64,000 bases of DNA from positions 310,001 through 374,000 of the forward strand of contig JACKHV010000003.1 in assembly GCA_020638835.1 (NCBI GenBank), given 5' to 3'. Under the pieces are notes generated by a model that did no database searches, was not told the origin of the DNA, and saw only the letters and a program-made list of their open reading frames with translations. This DNA comes from Planctomycetota bacterium (GTDB taxonomy: Bacteria; Planctomycetota; UBA1135; GCA-002686595). Positions 26,546 to 36,781 of the stretch are shown here, in pieces. The position numbers and the translations under genes are program-made. Each line of letters opens with the position of its first letter. Position 1 is the stretch's first letter.

Positions 26546-28029
26546 TCTTCCGCCAGCTCGGCTTTCACGCGCCGCGTGACGCGGCGGTACGCCTTGACGT
26601 ACTCGGCGCCGGTCTGCTCCCAGGAGAAGTCCTGCTTCATGCAGCGCAGCGCCAGCTTGCGCCAGTCGTCGGCGGACTTGTAGACCTTGCGCACCTCTTC
26701 CATCCCGGCGAGCAGGCCTTCGCCGTTGTAGCGCGCGAAGGTGAAGCCGGTGAAGCCGCGCGGGTTCTCGTTCTGACCGACGACGGTGTCCTCGAGGCCC
26801 GAGTGCTCGTAGATCAGCGGAACCGTGCCGTAGCGCATGCCGATCGCGCACAGCGCGTTCGACGGTTGGTGGTGCGACGGCAGCATCAGGAGGTCCGCGC
26901 CGCCGAGCAGCATGTGCGCCGTCTGCACGTCGTATCCTTCGATCAAGCGGCAGCGGCCGGTGAAGGTCGATTCGATCGTCTTGATGCGCTCGATGATCTC
27001 TTGTTGGCCCGCGCCCAGCATCACGACCTGGAAGGTGCGCTCGAGTACCGCCGTCATGATCTCGGCGAGCAGGTCGAAGCCGCTGTCCGCGTCGAAGCGT
27101 CCGATGACGGCCGCGACGGGCGTACGCGGACCGTTGTCGAGGTTCAGCACGCGCTGCAGGTGCGCCTTGTTGCGGCGCTTGCCGTTCAGGTCGCGGTCCT
27201 TGACCGAGTAGGTCACCGACAGCAGCGGGTCGTTCGACGGATCCCAGGTGTTGTAGTCGATGCCGTTCGTGACGCCGACCAGCTCCTTCTTGCGCCGTTG
27301 GAAGGTCTCTTCGAGGCCGTAGCCGCGATCCTGTTGTTGGATGCGAAGCGCCATGGAAGGGGAGTTCGCGCCGATGATCGTCGCGAACTCCGCACCCGCC
27401 TTCAGATAGTTGACGCGCCCGCCGTGTTCCACGCCGCGCACGTTCTGGAAGAGCCCCGGCGGGAGTCCGATCTTCGGCAGGATCTCGCGCTCGAAGGTGC
27501 CCTGCATCGCGAGGTTGGTGATGCCGAAGTAGACGCCGGCCTTGCTGGCCGGGTGTTCGGGTTGCTGTTCGACGTACTCGAGCTCGCGGAAGACCGGGAT
27601 CAGACCGGTGGTCCAGTCCATGCAGTGCAGCACCTCCGGCTTGTAGTCGAGCAGCGGCAGGGCCTCGAGCACGGCGCGCGCGAAGACGGCGAAGCGCTTC
27701 CAGTTGTCCGGGTAGGGGCCGTTCTCGTCACCGTAGGGGTGGCGCGAGCGGAACAGGCGCGCTTCGTCGATCAGCACGACCGGCAGGCCCTCGAAGTCGG
27801 CCGCGAAGACCGTCAGCGTCCGCCGCGTCTTGTCGCAGGGCACCTTGACCTGCCCCAGCTCCTGCAAGGAGAGCAGTCCCGCCGCCTTCACGTCCTTGGT
27901 GAAGGGCAGGATGACGCGAGCATCGTGGCCCGCTTTGCGCAGCGTGCGAGCGAGGGAATCGACCGTCTCCGCCAGGTTGGTGCGTCGCACCAGCGGCTGG
28001 AGTTCGGGGGTTACGAAGGCGATTCTCAA
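26542..28029 (-). CDS. Glycogen/starch synthase-like protein with altered active site
   Basis: 495 aa with the GT5 two-domain layout. It starts LRIAFVTPELQPLV, has HCMDWTTGLIPVF and TNLAMQG, GVTNGIDYNTWDPSNDP at mid-protein, and a C-terminal GTB domain ending ARYNGEGLLAGMEEVRKVY. Residues essential in E. coli GlgA are changed. The ADP-glucose motif KTGGL is RRTNL (15-19). The lysine in SQKG is a serine in ADSGFDLL. The catalytic Glu of EPCGL is Gln in HQPSNAL. It may be inactive or act on a different donor. The TTG start is inferred from the domain boundary; the frame is open upstream. Confidence 0.75.
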   Translation of the reverse strand: MRIAFVTPELQPLVRRTNLAETVDSLARTLRKAGHDARVILPFTKDVKAAGLLSLQELGQVKVPCDKTRRTLTVFAADFEGLPVVLIDEARLFRSRHPYGDENGPYPDNWKRFAVFARAVLEALPLLDYKPEVLHCMDWTTGLIPVFRELEYVEQQPEHPASKAGVYFGITNLAMQGTFEREILPKIGLPPGLFQNVRGVEHGGRVNYLKAGAEFATIIGANSPSMALRIQQQDRGYGLEETFQRRKKELVGVTNGIDYNTWDPSNDPLLSVTYSVKDRDLNGKRRNKAHLQRVLNLDNGPRTPVAAVIGRFDADSGFDLLAEIMTAVLERTFQVVMLGAGQQEIIERIKTIESTFTGRCRLIEGYDVQTAHMLLGGADLLMLPSHHQPSNALCAIGMRYGTVPLIYEHSGLEDTVVGQNENPRGFTGFTFARYNGEGLLAGMEEVRKVYKSADDWRKLALRCMKQDFSWEQTGAEYVKAYRRVTRRVKAELAED

Positions 28030-28257
28030 GGGCTTCCCCGGGGGTCTGGTGGGGAGAGTGCTCCGGTGGGGACAAGGAACGGGAGACTCGCCGAGGCCCC
28101 TGGGAGGGTGAGTCCGAGCTGGGGCACACGGAGAGCGGACCGTCAGTGAAGGTCCGAAGACGCGTCGCACCCTAGAGGAAGACCCCCGGAACTCCCTAGG
28201 GGAGAGCCGGGGGTCCGCCGTAACTCTTTGCACCGCAGTGGCTTGCGCGATGTCTTT

Positions 28258-29130
28258 TTAGGGATTTCCAACTGCCTCGGAAGCCTCGTAGAGCCGCATC
28301 GCCTCCGGAAGCAGCTCCCTGATCTGGGCGATACGGTCCTGATCGGTCGGGTGGGTCGAGAGGAAGGCCTCCAGCGAGCTCCCGCCGCCCCCGGAGAGCG
28401 CGCTCATGCGACCCCAGAAGCGCTCGGCCTCACGCGGGTCGTATCCCGCGGCGGCCATGTACAAGAGCCCCACCTGGTCCGCCTCCAGCTCGTCCCTGCG
28501 GCTGAACGGCAGGTTCACCGCCAGCTGCAGGGCGCCCCGCGCGGCCTCGGCGTGCAGCTCGTCGCCGCCCGCCGCGGTGACCCCCGCCTGCACGACGAGT
28601 TCCTCGAGCTGGGCGCGGCTCATGCGCTCCGTGCCGTGCCGCTCCGTCGCGTGGGCGATCTCGTGCCCCATCACCACCGCGAGGCCCGTCTCGGTCTGCG
28701 CGACCGGCAGGATGCCCGTGTAGACCGCCATCTTCCCGCCGGGCAGGCAGAAGGCGTTCACGACGTCCGGGTTGTCGATCAGGCGCACTTCCCACTCGAA
28801 GCGCTGGGTGAACTCGGGGCCCATGCGCTTCGCCGCCTCGACCAGCCGGCCGGTGGCGCGCTGCACCATGTCGTACTGCGGGCCGGAGGTGATCAGCGGT
28901 TCCTCGCCGACGATCTCGTCGTAGGCCTGCAGCCCGAGCTGCATGTCGTCCTCCGGCGTGTAGAGCTGCAGCGCGCCGCAGCCGGTCAGCGAGGAGGCGA
29001 GGACCAGCGACGCGCACCATCGAAAGAAGCGGCGGGCGCGGGAGCGGGTCGCATAGGATGTTCTGCTCGAAGCGACGGCGCGGGGCGCGGTCGCCACTCC
29101 CTCGTGACGGTACGGCAAGACTCGGCTCAT
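28258..29130 (-). CDS. M48-family metalloprotease, lipoprotein
   Basis: 290 aa. A basic N-terminus is followed by a lipobox (ASSLTGCG, lipidated Cys near residue 51), predicting an outer- or inner-membrane lipoprotein. The M48 domain carries VVMGHEIAHATERHG, with zinc ligands HExxH, and a downstream third ligand in RRDELEADQVGLLYMAAAGYDP. It resembles BepA/LoiP/Oma1-type quality-control proteases that degrade misassembled envelope proteins. It is divergent from gpmI with 108 intergenic bases. The ATG 29130 start is supported by the lipoprotein signal. Confidence 0.87.
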   Translation of the reverse strand: MSRVLPYRHEGVATAPRAVASSRTSYATRSRARRFFRWCASLVLASSLTGCGALQLYTPEDDMQLGLQAYDEIVGEEPLITSGPQYDMVQRATGRLVEAAKRMGPEFTQRFEWEVRLIDNPDVVNAFCLPGGKMAVYTGILPVAQTETGLAVVMGHEIAHATERHGTERMSRAQLEELVVQAGVTAAGGDELHAEAARGALQLAVNLPFSRRDELEADQVGLLYMAAAGYDPREAERFWGRMSALSGGGGSSLEAFLSTHPTDQDRIAQIRELLPEAMRLYEASEAVGNP

Positions 29131-29238
29131 GATCTTCTCTGCGCGGTTCGAAGGCTGCATTGACCCGACGGCGGGCAGCGGTCGCTCCAGTATGACGTCC
29201 TCGAACCGGCTTGTGGAACGCCGGCCCCGGGGGACGCG

Positions 29239-30774
29239 TTGAAGCGCCGCCCGACGCTGCTCGTCGTGCTCGACGGCTGGGGGCACCGCGAGGCGCGCGA
29301 GTCGAACGCCATCCTGGAACGCGCGCTGGGCTTCCAGGAACTGCTGGGCCGCTATCCGCACACCTTGCTCTCGGCCTCGGGACGCGAAGTGGGCTTGCCG
29401 CTCGGCCTGATGGGCAACAGCGAGGTCGGCCACCTGAACCTGGGCGCCGGCCGCGTCGTGTACCAGGACGTGACGCGCATCGACAAGGCGATCGAGGACG
29501 GCGAGTTCGCCGCGAACGCCGCGATCAACGCCGCGCTCGAGGGCGCGCGAAAGTCGGGCAAGCGGCTGCACCTCTGCGGCCTCGTCTCCGACGGCGGCGT
29601 GCACTCGAGCGACGGGCACCTGCGCGCGCTCCTGCGGCTCGCGGCGGACCGCGGGCTGGCTCCCGAGCAAGTGCTCGTGCACGCGATCCTCGACGGGCGC
29701 GACACGCCGCCGCGCTCCGGTGATCGCTTCGTCGAGCTGCTCGAGAAGGACATCGCCGCGGCGGGCGTCGGACGCATCGCGACGGTGATCGGGCGCTACT
29801 GGGCCATGGACCGCGACCAGCGCTGGGAGCGTACCGAACGCGCGCACGAGCTCTACGTGCTCGGGAACGGCACGCGCGTCGAGCGCGCGATCGACGCCGT
29901 GCGGGCGTCGTACGCTGCGGACGTCGGCGACGAGTTCGTCGAGCCCTTCGTCGTCGGACCGCCCGAAGCGGCGCGCATGCAGGACGGCGATGCGATCTTC
30001 CTCTTCAACTACCGCGCGGACCGCATGCGGCAGATCTCGATGGCGCTCGGTTTCGCGGACTTCGACGGCTTCGCGCGCAAGCGTCGACCCGAGCTCGCGA
30101 TCACGACGATGACGCAGTACCGCGCCGACTTCCCGTTCCCCGTCGCGTTCCCCAAGCGCGAGCTGAAGGGCGTCTTCTCCGAAGTCGTCGCAGCGCACGG
30201 CTTGACGCAGAAGCGCATCGCGGAGACCGAGAAGTACGCGCACGTGACGTACTTCTTCTCGGGCGGTAGCGAGGAGCCGGTCGCGGGCGAGGAACGCATC
30301 CTCGTGCCGAGCCCGAAGGTCGCCACCTACGACCTGCAGCCGGAGATGAGCGCGCCCGTCGTCACGGACAAGATCATGGAAGCGCTCGCGAAGGACGAGA
30401 CCGACGTCTACGTGATCAACTTCGCGAACGCCGACATGGTGGGGCACACGGGTATCTGGTCGGCGGCGTTGGCCGCGGTCGAAGCGGTCGACCACTGCTT
30501 GCAGCGCATCGTGCCCGAAGTCGTGCGGCGGGGCGGACTGGTCGCGATCACGGCGGACCACGGCAACTCGGAACAGCTGTGGGACGCGGAGCACGACCAA
30601 CCGCACACGGCGCACACGACGAACCCCGTTCCGATCGTGCTGTGCAGCAAGGACCTGCTCGGCGCCGAGTTGCGCCCGATCGGAACGCTCGCGGACGTCG
30701 CCCCGACCTTGCTCGAGCTGATGGGGATCCCGAAGCCCGACGAGATGGACGGGCTCAGCCTGCTCGTGCGCTGA
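29239..30774 (+). CDS. gpmI: 2,3-bisphosphoglycerate-independent phosphoglycerate mutase
   Basis: 511 aa, the family length. It begins TLLVVLDGWGHREARESNA, which carries metal ligands. The catalytic serine is S61 in LMGNSEVGHLNLGAGR. Later metal motifs are DHGNSEQLWD and HTTNPVPIVLCS. It interconverts 3- and 2-phosphoglycerate in glycolysis and gluconeogenesis using two manganese ions. The start is TTG 29239; no better codon precedes the conserved block. It is convergent with the selenoprotein candidate. Confidence 0.93.
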   Translation: MKRRPTLLVVLDGWGHREARESNAILERALGFQELLGRYPHTLLSASGREVGLPLGLMGNSEVGHLNLGAGRVVYQDVTRIDKAIEDGEFAANAAINAALEGARKSGKRLHLCGLVSDGGVHSSDGHLRALLRLAADRGLAPEQVLVHAILDGRDTPPRSGDRFVELLEKDIAAAGVGRIATVIGRYWAMDRDQRWERTERAHELYVLGNGTRVERAIDAVRASYAADVGDEFVEPFVVGPPEAARMQDGDAIFLFNYRADRMRQISMALGFADFDGFARKRRPELAITTMTQYRADFPFPVAFPKRELKGVFSEVVAAHGLTQKRIAETEKYAHVTYFFSGGSEEPVAGEERILVPSPKVATYDLQPEMSAPVVTDKIMEALAKDETDVYVINFANADMVGHTGIWSAALAAVEAVDHCLQRIVPEVVRRGGLVAITADHGNSEQLWDAEHDQPHTAHTTNPVPIVLCSKDLLGAELRPIGTLADVAPTLLELMGIPKPDEMDGLSLLVR

Positions 30775-30786
30775 AGCCGCGCGAGG

Positions 30787-31116
30787 CTACTTCGAGACCG
30801 AGCCGCCGAAGCCGGCGGCGGTGAGCGCGTCGGTCAAGGCTGCGTCGTCGACGCGCGCGCCGTCCTCGAGCACGACCGTCGCCGTCTTCATGTCGTAGTC
30901 GCACTTCGCCGACTTCACGCCGGGCACGTCGGCGAGCGCCTCCTCGACCCGAGGAGGACAGACGATGTGTCACGTCATCCCGGTGACGCGCAGCGAGACG
31001 GCGTTCGCGGAGTCCTGCGCGTTCGCGCCGGCGGCGGGGGCGTAGTGTTCCGAGCGGCTGCACGCCGCGCCGGCGAGCGCGAGGGGGAGGAGGGCGGCGA
31101 GGGCGAGGCGGTTCAT
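30787..31116 (-). CDS. HMA-domain lipoprotein with in-frame TGA, probable selenoprotein
   Basis: 109-codon frame that reads through one TGA at codon 49 (30970-30972). The N-terminus has a lipoprotein signal (LPLALAGAACS, Cys 19). Residues 40-105 match a heavy-metal-associated domain: RVTGMT, then TGA, then HIVCPPRVEEALADVPGV. TGA falls exactly on the first Cys of the GMTC motif, giving a predicted U-xxx-C metal site. An 8-bp stem with a GGU loop begins 12 bases after the TGA. The protein would sit in the envelope and bind or relay a soft metal. It lies 24 bases after iscX. Pseudogenisation or a sequencing error is the alternative, but the frame is otherwise intact to TAG 30787. Confidence 0.75.
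30939..30957 (-). promoter_or_regulatory. SECIS-like stem-loop
   Basis: On the minus strand the sequence reads CCTCCTCG, loop GGT, CGAGGAGG: a perfect 8-bp stem. There are 20 bases between the TGA and the loop. Bacterial SECIS elements sit immediately 3' of UGA, with a small apical loop starting with G residues about 16-37 bases away, so position and loop both fit. The stem also encodes the conserved PPRVEE of the HMA domain. Confidence 0.65.
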
Positions 31117-31140
31117 GGCGGAGCGTCGAAAGCAGGAGCG

Positions 31141-31353
31141 CTAGGCGTCATCGCGTTCTTCGAGCCAGGCCATCAGCACGGCCTCGAGGATCTTCTCGTT
31201 CGACGACAGCGGGTCGTCCGCGAAGCCGTCGAGCTCGGTGATCATGCTGTGCAGTTCCGTGAAGCGCAGCTTCAGCGGGTCGACGTCGCCGTGCGCTTCC
31301 TCGAGGCGGAAGGCGATCTCGTCGGTGTCGTGCCAGCCGATCGTGTCGGACAT
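31141..31353 (-). CDS. iscX: Fe-S assembly protein IscX
   Basis: 70 aa and nearly full-length similar to E. coli IscX: WHDTDEIAFRLEEAH, LRFTELHSMITELDGF, then the family hallmark DDPLSSNEKILEAVLMAWLEE. IscX is a small acidic protein that binds IscS and iron and regulates cluster assembly. It starts 17 bases after hscA stops, in the position IscX has in proteobacterial isc operons, but without the ferredoxin gene normally between them. Confidence 0.9.
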   Translation of the reverse strand: MSDTIGWHDTDEIAFRLEEAHGDVDPLKLRFTELHSMITELDGFADDPLSSNEKILEAVLMAWLEERDDA

Positions 31354-31370
31354 GCTGCGCGCCTCGCGGC

Positions 31371-33242
<1,872 letters not shown>

Positions 33243-33383
33243 CGGATGGCGGGGGATCAGAGGCGCGGCTCGCGGGGAAGGTCTCGTGCCCGGGTCGTCG
33301 CGCGGGGAGCGCGCCGGGTCGGGCGAGTGTGCGGGGCGAAGAGGGTAGCGTGGCGTCGGACGCGTGGGGCGGTCCGACCGGGA

Positions 33384-34016
33384 TCAACGCGTCGAGGCGT
33401 GTTGGAGGCGGAGTGACTTCAGTTCGCGGAGCGCGCGGTCGAGGTAGCGCACGGCGTTCAGTTCGCGGCGCAGCCTGCCGAGCGCGTCGGAGCCGGGGTC
33501 GGGCAGCGGCGTCAGCAGCGCGCCGATGCGGACGAAGGCCTCGCCGCGCTCGGAGGAGAGCGTCTCTCCGAGCTCGTCGAGCGCCCTGATCTCCGCGCTG
33601 CCGGGCGCCGCGCCGCGCGCGTCGTCGAGCGTCTCGTTCCAATCGAGCACGTCCATCAGGAAGGCCTGCGGCATCTGGCGCTCGTCGGACTCCGTCGGAC
33701 CGCCGAGCGCGCGCACCAACCAGTCCGCGCGTCGGAAGTCGTTCGCCAGGACGTCGTGCGCCTCGTTGAGCGCCGCCGTGTTGCGTTCCGCGAGTTCACG
33801 CGCCGCGTCGCCGGCCGCCGCGTAGAAGTCGGGGTGCATCATGCGGCCGAAGCGCAGCAGGCGCTTCTTCAGCTCACCCGCGTCGAGTTCCCAGCCGCGC
33901 GCCAGACCGAAGAGGGCGAAGGGGTCGGACTCGCCCTCGACTTCGATCAACGCACCGCAAGCGCCGCAAGCGAGCGGCGTCTCGAGCGGAGCGTGGCAGG
34001 CGGGGCACTCGGGCAT
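33384..34016 (-). CDS. hscB: J-domain co-chaperone HscB with N-terminal zinc ribbon
   Basis: 210 aa. The N-terminal tetracysteine motif C4/C7 and C17/C20 (CPAC and CGAC) probably binds zinc. The J domain (about 30-105) carries HPD at 61-63 (MMHPDFY), and a three-helix IscU-binding domain fills the C-terminus. The N-terminal ribbon is absent from E. coli HscB but typical of eukaryotic HSC20. It stimulates the HscA ATPase and delivers IscU. It starts 17 bases after the iscA stop. Confidence 0.88.
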   Translation of the reverse strand: MPECPACHAPLETPLACGACGALIEVEGESDPFALFGLARGWELDAGELKKRLLRFGRMMHPDFYAAAGDAARELAERNTAALNEAHDVLANDFRRADWLVRALGGPTESDERQMPQAFLMDVLDWNETLDDARGAAPGSAEIRALDELGETLSSERGEAFVRIGALLTPLPDPGSDALGRLRRELNAVRYLDRALRELKSLRLQHASTR

Positions 34017-34033
34017 CGGCGCGAAATCTCGGG

Positions 34034-34360
34034 CTAGACGGTGAAGGACTCGCCGCAGCCGCAGGTCTTCGACGCGTTCGGATTGCCGAACTTGAAGCCG
34101 CGACCCATCAGGTTGTCCTCGAAGTCGATCTGCGTGCCGTTGAGGTACAGGAAGCTCTTCGGGTCGCAGACGACTCTCACGCCGTTCTCTTCGTGCACTT
34201 GGTCGGTCTCGTTGACGTTGTCGTCGAAGCCGAGCGTGTACGAGAAGCCCGAACAACCGCCGCCCTTGACGCCCACGCGCAGCGCGGTCTCTTCCGGCAG
34301 CGACTGTTCTTCGATGATGCGCTTCACTTCGATGAGCGCGCGTTCGGTGATCGAGATCAC
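34034..34360 (-). CDS. iscA: A-type Fe-S carrier IscA
   Basis: 108 aa with the three conserved cysteines C36 (GGCSGF), C100 and C102 (TCGCGES), which ligate a [2Fe-2S] or [4Fe-4S] cluster. It accepts clusters from IscU for delivery to apo-proteins. It starts 3 bases after the iscU stop, within the isc operon. Confidence 0.92.
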   Translation of the reverse strand: MISITERALIEVKRIIEEQSLPEETALRVGVKGGGCSGFSYTLGFDDNVNETDQVHEENGVRVVCDPKSFLYLNGTQIDFEDNLMGRGFKFGNPNASKTCGCGESFTV

Positions 34361-34363
34361 GTC

Positions 34364-34756
34364 CTAGTCCTCCTGCTTACCGGCGCTCTTCGCCTTGTAG
34401 TCCGCGATCGCCGACTTGATCGCGTCTTCCGCCAGCACGCTGCAGTGGATCTTCACCGGCGGCAGGCTGAGCTCTTCGACGATCTGGGTGTTCTTGATCT
34501 GCAGCGCTTCGTCGACCGTCTTGCCCTTGATCCACTCGGTGGCGAGGGACGAGCTGGCGATCGCGGAGCCGCAACCGAAGGTCTTGAACTTTGCGTCGAC
34601 GATGCGGTCGCCCTCGACCTCGATCTGCAGCTTCATCACGTCGCCGCACTCGGGAGCGCCGACGACGCCGGTGCCGACGGAGTTGCTCTTCTTGTCGAGC
34701 GACCCGACGTTGCGGGGGTTGTTGTAGTGGTCCAGGACCTTGTCGCTGTATGCCAT
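34364..34756 (-). CDS. iscU: Fe-S cluster scaffold IscU
   Basis: 130 aa with all cluster residues: C37, D39, C62, H104 and C105. The HscA recognition motif LPPVK is at 98-102, matching the presence of HscA. It assembles nascent [2Fe-2S] clusters from IscS-derived sulfur. A 58-base gap follows iscS. It is unusually Lys-rich and lower in GC at the third base than nearby genes, which may reflect high expression. Confidence 0.93.
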   Translation of the reverse strand: MAYSDKVLDHYNNPRNVGSLDKKSNSVGTGVVGAPECGDVMKLQIEVEGDRIVDAKFKTFGCGSAIASSSLATEWIKGKTVDEALQIKNTQIVEELSLPPVKIHCSVLAEDAIKSAIADYKAKSAGKQED

Positions 34757-34814
34757 GACTGGTTGTGGTTGGTTGGTGTCGGGTTGAACGGTTCGAGGTG
34801 GTGCGACCGCCGGA

Positions 34815-36032
34815 TCAATGTCCGCCGGACCAGTCGATCGAGGAGATGTCGATGCCTTCTTGCACCATCTCGTAGAGGGGGCTGAGTTCGCGCAGTCGCT
34901 TGACCGCGGTGATCATCTGGTCGGCCGCGAAGTCGACCTCTTCTTCCGTCGTGTGGCGGCCGAAGCCGAAGCGGATCGAGCTGTGCGCGAGCTCGTCGCC
35001 GACGCCGCAGGCGCGCAGCACGTGGCTGGGTTCTAGGCTGGCGGACGTGCAGGCCGAGCCGGACGAGACCGCGAGGTCCTTCACGCCCATGATCAGCGAC
35101 TCGCCCTCGACGTAGTTGAACGAGATGTTCGTGCAGTTCGGCAGGCGGTGTTCGACGTCGCCGTTGATGTGCACGTGGTCCAGCGCGCCGGTGACCTTGT
35201 CCTCGAAGCGCTTGCGCAGGGCGGATGTGTGTTGCGCGTCCTTCTCGAGTTCGTTCATCGCGATCTCGCAGGCGGCGCCGAGCCCGACGATGCCGGGGAC
35301 GTTCAGCGTGCCGGAGCGCATGCCGCGCTCGTGCCCGCCGCCGTCCATCTGGGCGACGAGGCGCACGCGCGGGTTGCGGCGACGCACGTAGAGCGCGCCG
35401 ACGCCCTTCGGGCCGTACAGCTTGTGACCCGACAGGCACAGCATGTCGACGTTGTCGGCGATCGCGTCGACCGGGATCTTGCCCGCGGCCTGCGTGCCGT
35501 CGGTGAAGAAGAGCACGTTCTTCTCGTGGCACAGCGCGCCGATCTCGCGGATCGGGTTGAGCGTGCCGATCTCGTTGTTGCCCCAGATCAATGCCACCAG
35601 GATCGTGTCGTCGCGGATGGCGTCGCGCACTTGATCGACGCTGATGCGACCTTTCTTGTCGGGCGAGAGGTACGTCACCTCGAAGCCCTCTTTCTCGAGG
35701 TGCTTCGCGGTGTCGAGGACGGCCTTGTGCTCGACGAGGCTGGTGATGATGTGCTTGCCCTTCGAGCCGTACATCTCCGCCGTGCCCTTCATCGCGAGGT
35801 TGATGCCCTCGGTCGAGCCGGAGGTGATCACGATCTCCTTGGGCGAGGCGCCGATCAGCGCGGCGATCTGCTTGCGCGCCTTCTCGACGGCTTCTTCACC
35901 GGACCAACCGAAGGAGTGGCTGCGACTGGCGGCGTTCCCGAACTTCTCCGTGAAGTAGGGGAGCATCTCGTCGAGGACGCGCGGGTCCACCGGCGTCGTG
36001 GCTTGGTAGTCGAGGTAGATCGGGAGCTGCAT
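34815..36032 (-). CDS. iscS: Cysteine desulfurase IscS
   Basis: 405 aa. The PLP lysine is K204 in SGHKLYGPKG, the stacking His is H102, and the catalytic mobile cysteine is C328 in SSGSACTSASLEPSHVL, with the long active-site loop typical of group I (IscS/NifS) enzymes. It removes sulfur from cysteine and passes it to IscU. ATG 36032 is chosen because IYLDYQATTPVDP follows at once; the open frame upstream overlaps iscR. It starts 14 bases after the iscR stop. Confidence 0.93.
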   Translation of the reverse strand: MQLPIYLDYQATTPVDPRVLDEMLPYFTEKFGNAASRSHSFGWSGEEAVEKARKQIAALIGASPKEIVITSGSTEGINLAMKGTAEMYGSKGKHIITSLVEHKAVLDTAKHLEKEGFEVTYLSPDKKGRISVDQVRDAIRDDTILVALIWGNNEIGTLNPIREIGALCHEKNVLFFTDGTQAAGKIPVDAIADNVDMLCLSGHKLYGPKGVGALYVRRRNPRVRLVAQMDGGGHERGMRSGTLNVPGIVGLGAACEIAMNELEKDAQHTSALRKRFEDKVTGALDHVHINGDVEHRLPNCTNISFNYVEGESLIMGVKDLAVSSGSACTSASLEPSHVLRACGVGDELAHSSIRFGFGRHTTEEEVDFAADQMITAVKRLRELSPLYEMVQEGIDISSIDWSGGH

Positions 36033-36046
36033 GTGCGGGTGGGTGC

Positions 36047-36514
36047 TCAGATCAAGGTGGACTCGGGGTCCACGTGCTTCAGGTTGGTGATGTGGAAGAC
36101 GGGTTCGACCAGTGAGCGCAGGGTGGTGCGCTGCATCTGGCGCCAGATGCCTTCGCGGATGCGCTGGAGCGGCGAACGGATCGGGCAGGAGGGTTCGAGG
36201 TCGCACTCACCGCCTGCGCGGCTGGCCTCGAGCGTCTCGCAGCCGGCGAGCTTCGGCGCGCCCTCGAGCGCGGCGACGACTTCGCCGACGGTGATCTCCT
36301 CGGCCGGACGGACGAGGCAGTAGCCGCCCGTCGCGCCGCGCTGCGAGTCGACGAGCGCGTGCTTCGCGAGGTCTTTCAGGACTTCTGCGAGCAGGCGGCG
36401 CGGCACCTGGTAGGTCTCGCTGATCTCGCGCGCGCTGACGAAGTCGCCGCGCCGGTCCACCATGTGGACCAGGGCGATCAGACCGTATTCGGTGCGCTTG
36501 GTGAGTTGCAGCAT
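36047..36514 (-). CDS. iscR: Rrf2-family Fe-S regulator IscR
   Basis: 155 aa. A winged helix-turn-helix lies at about 1-70 (LTKRTEYGLIALVHM). The cluster-binding cysteines are C92, C104 and C110, matching the CX(n)CX5C-type pattern that ligates the [2Fe-2S] cluster. In E. coli the holo form represses its own operon. As first gene of iscR-S-U-A-hscB-hscA-iscX it very likely autoregulates. A dyad lies about 44 bases upstream. Confidence 0.9.
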   Translation of the reverse strand: MLQLTKRTEYGLIALVHMVDRRGDFVSAREISETYQVPRRLLAEVLKDLAKHALVDSQRGATGGYCLVRPAEEITVGEVVAALEGAPKLAGCETLEASRAGGECDLEPSCPIRSPLQRIREGIWRQMQRTTLRSLVEPVFHITNLKHVDPESTLI

Positions 36515-36557
36515 GAGGTGCGGGGGAGCGGGGCGCCGCGCGGCTCGCGTCGATTGG

Positions 36558-36572
36558 GCACCAATCTGGTGC
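36558..36572. promoter_or_regulatory. Candidate IscR/Rrf2 operator dyad upstream of iscR
   Basis: GCACCA and TGGTGC separated by ATC form a perfect inverted repeat in an AT-richer stretch (TTGATT on the minus strand at 36589-36584) upstream of iscR. Position suggests an autoregulatory operator, but it is not a clear match to E. coli type 1 or type 2 IscR sites. Confidence 0.4.
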
Positions 36573-36681
36573 TAATTGAAGGCAATCAAAAAGGCCGAGG
36601 ATGGTCCCTGGGCCTCCCGCCGACGGCGTCAGCCGAATTCTAGGCGCTCCGGGCCCCCCCGGCCAGGGGGTACGGGCGGAA

Positions 36682-36699
36682 TCTCACGTGAACGTGAGA
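36682..36699. promoter_or_regulatory. 18-bp palindrome in the iscR / zinc-ribbon gene interval
   Basis: TCTCACG and CGTGAGA flank a 4-base centre (TGAA), giving a perfect 7-bp dyad about 80 bases before the small zinc-ribbon gene. The size and symmetry fit a dimeric regulator site; no regulator can be named. Confidence 0.35.
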
Positions 36700-36781
36700 C
36701 TGGGCCTCATCGGCGGCCAAGGACCCCGGACTGGAGCGGCACGCACTCAAGCAGCGGGAACGGGGGGTCGATGAAAGGAGG

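Noticed and set aside
30787..31116. The HMA gene as a plain pseudogene
   Set aside because: Only one interrupting codon, it is TGA, it sits precisely at the catalytic Cys position and a SECIS-like stem follows; no other frame damage. Kept as an alternative only.
36574..36589. Sigma-70 promoter (TTGATT with a -10 box) for iscR
   Set aside because: At 17-base spacing the -10 position reads GATTGG, a poor match; only the dyad is reported.
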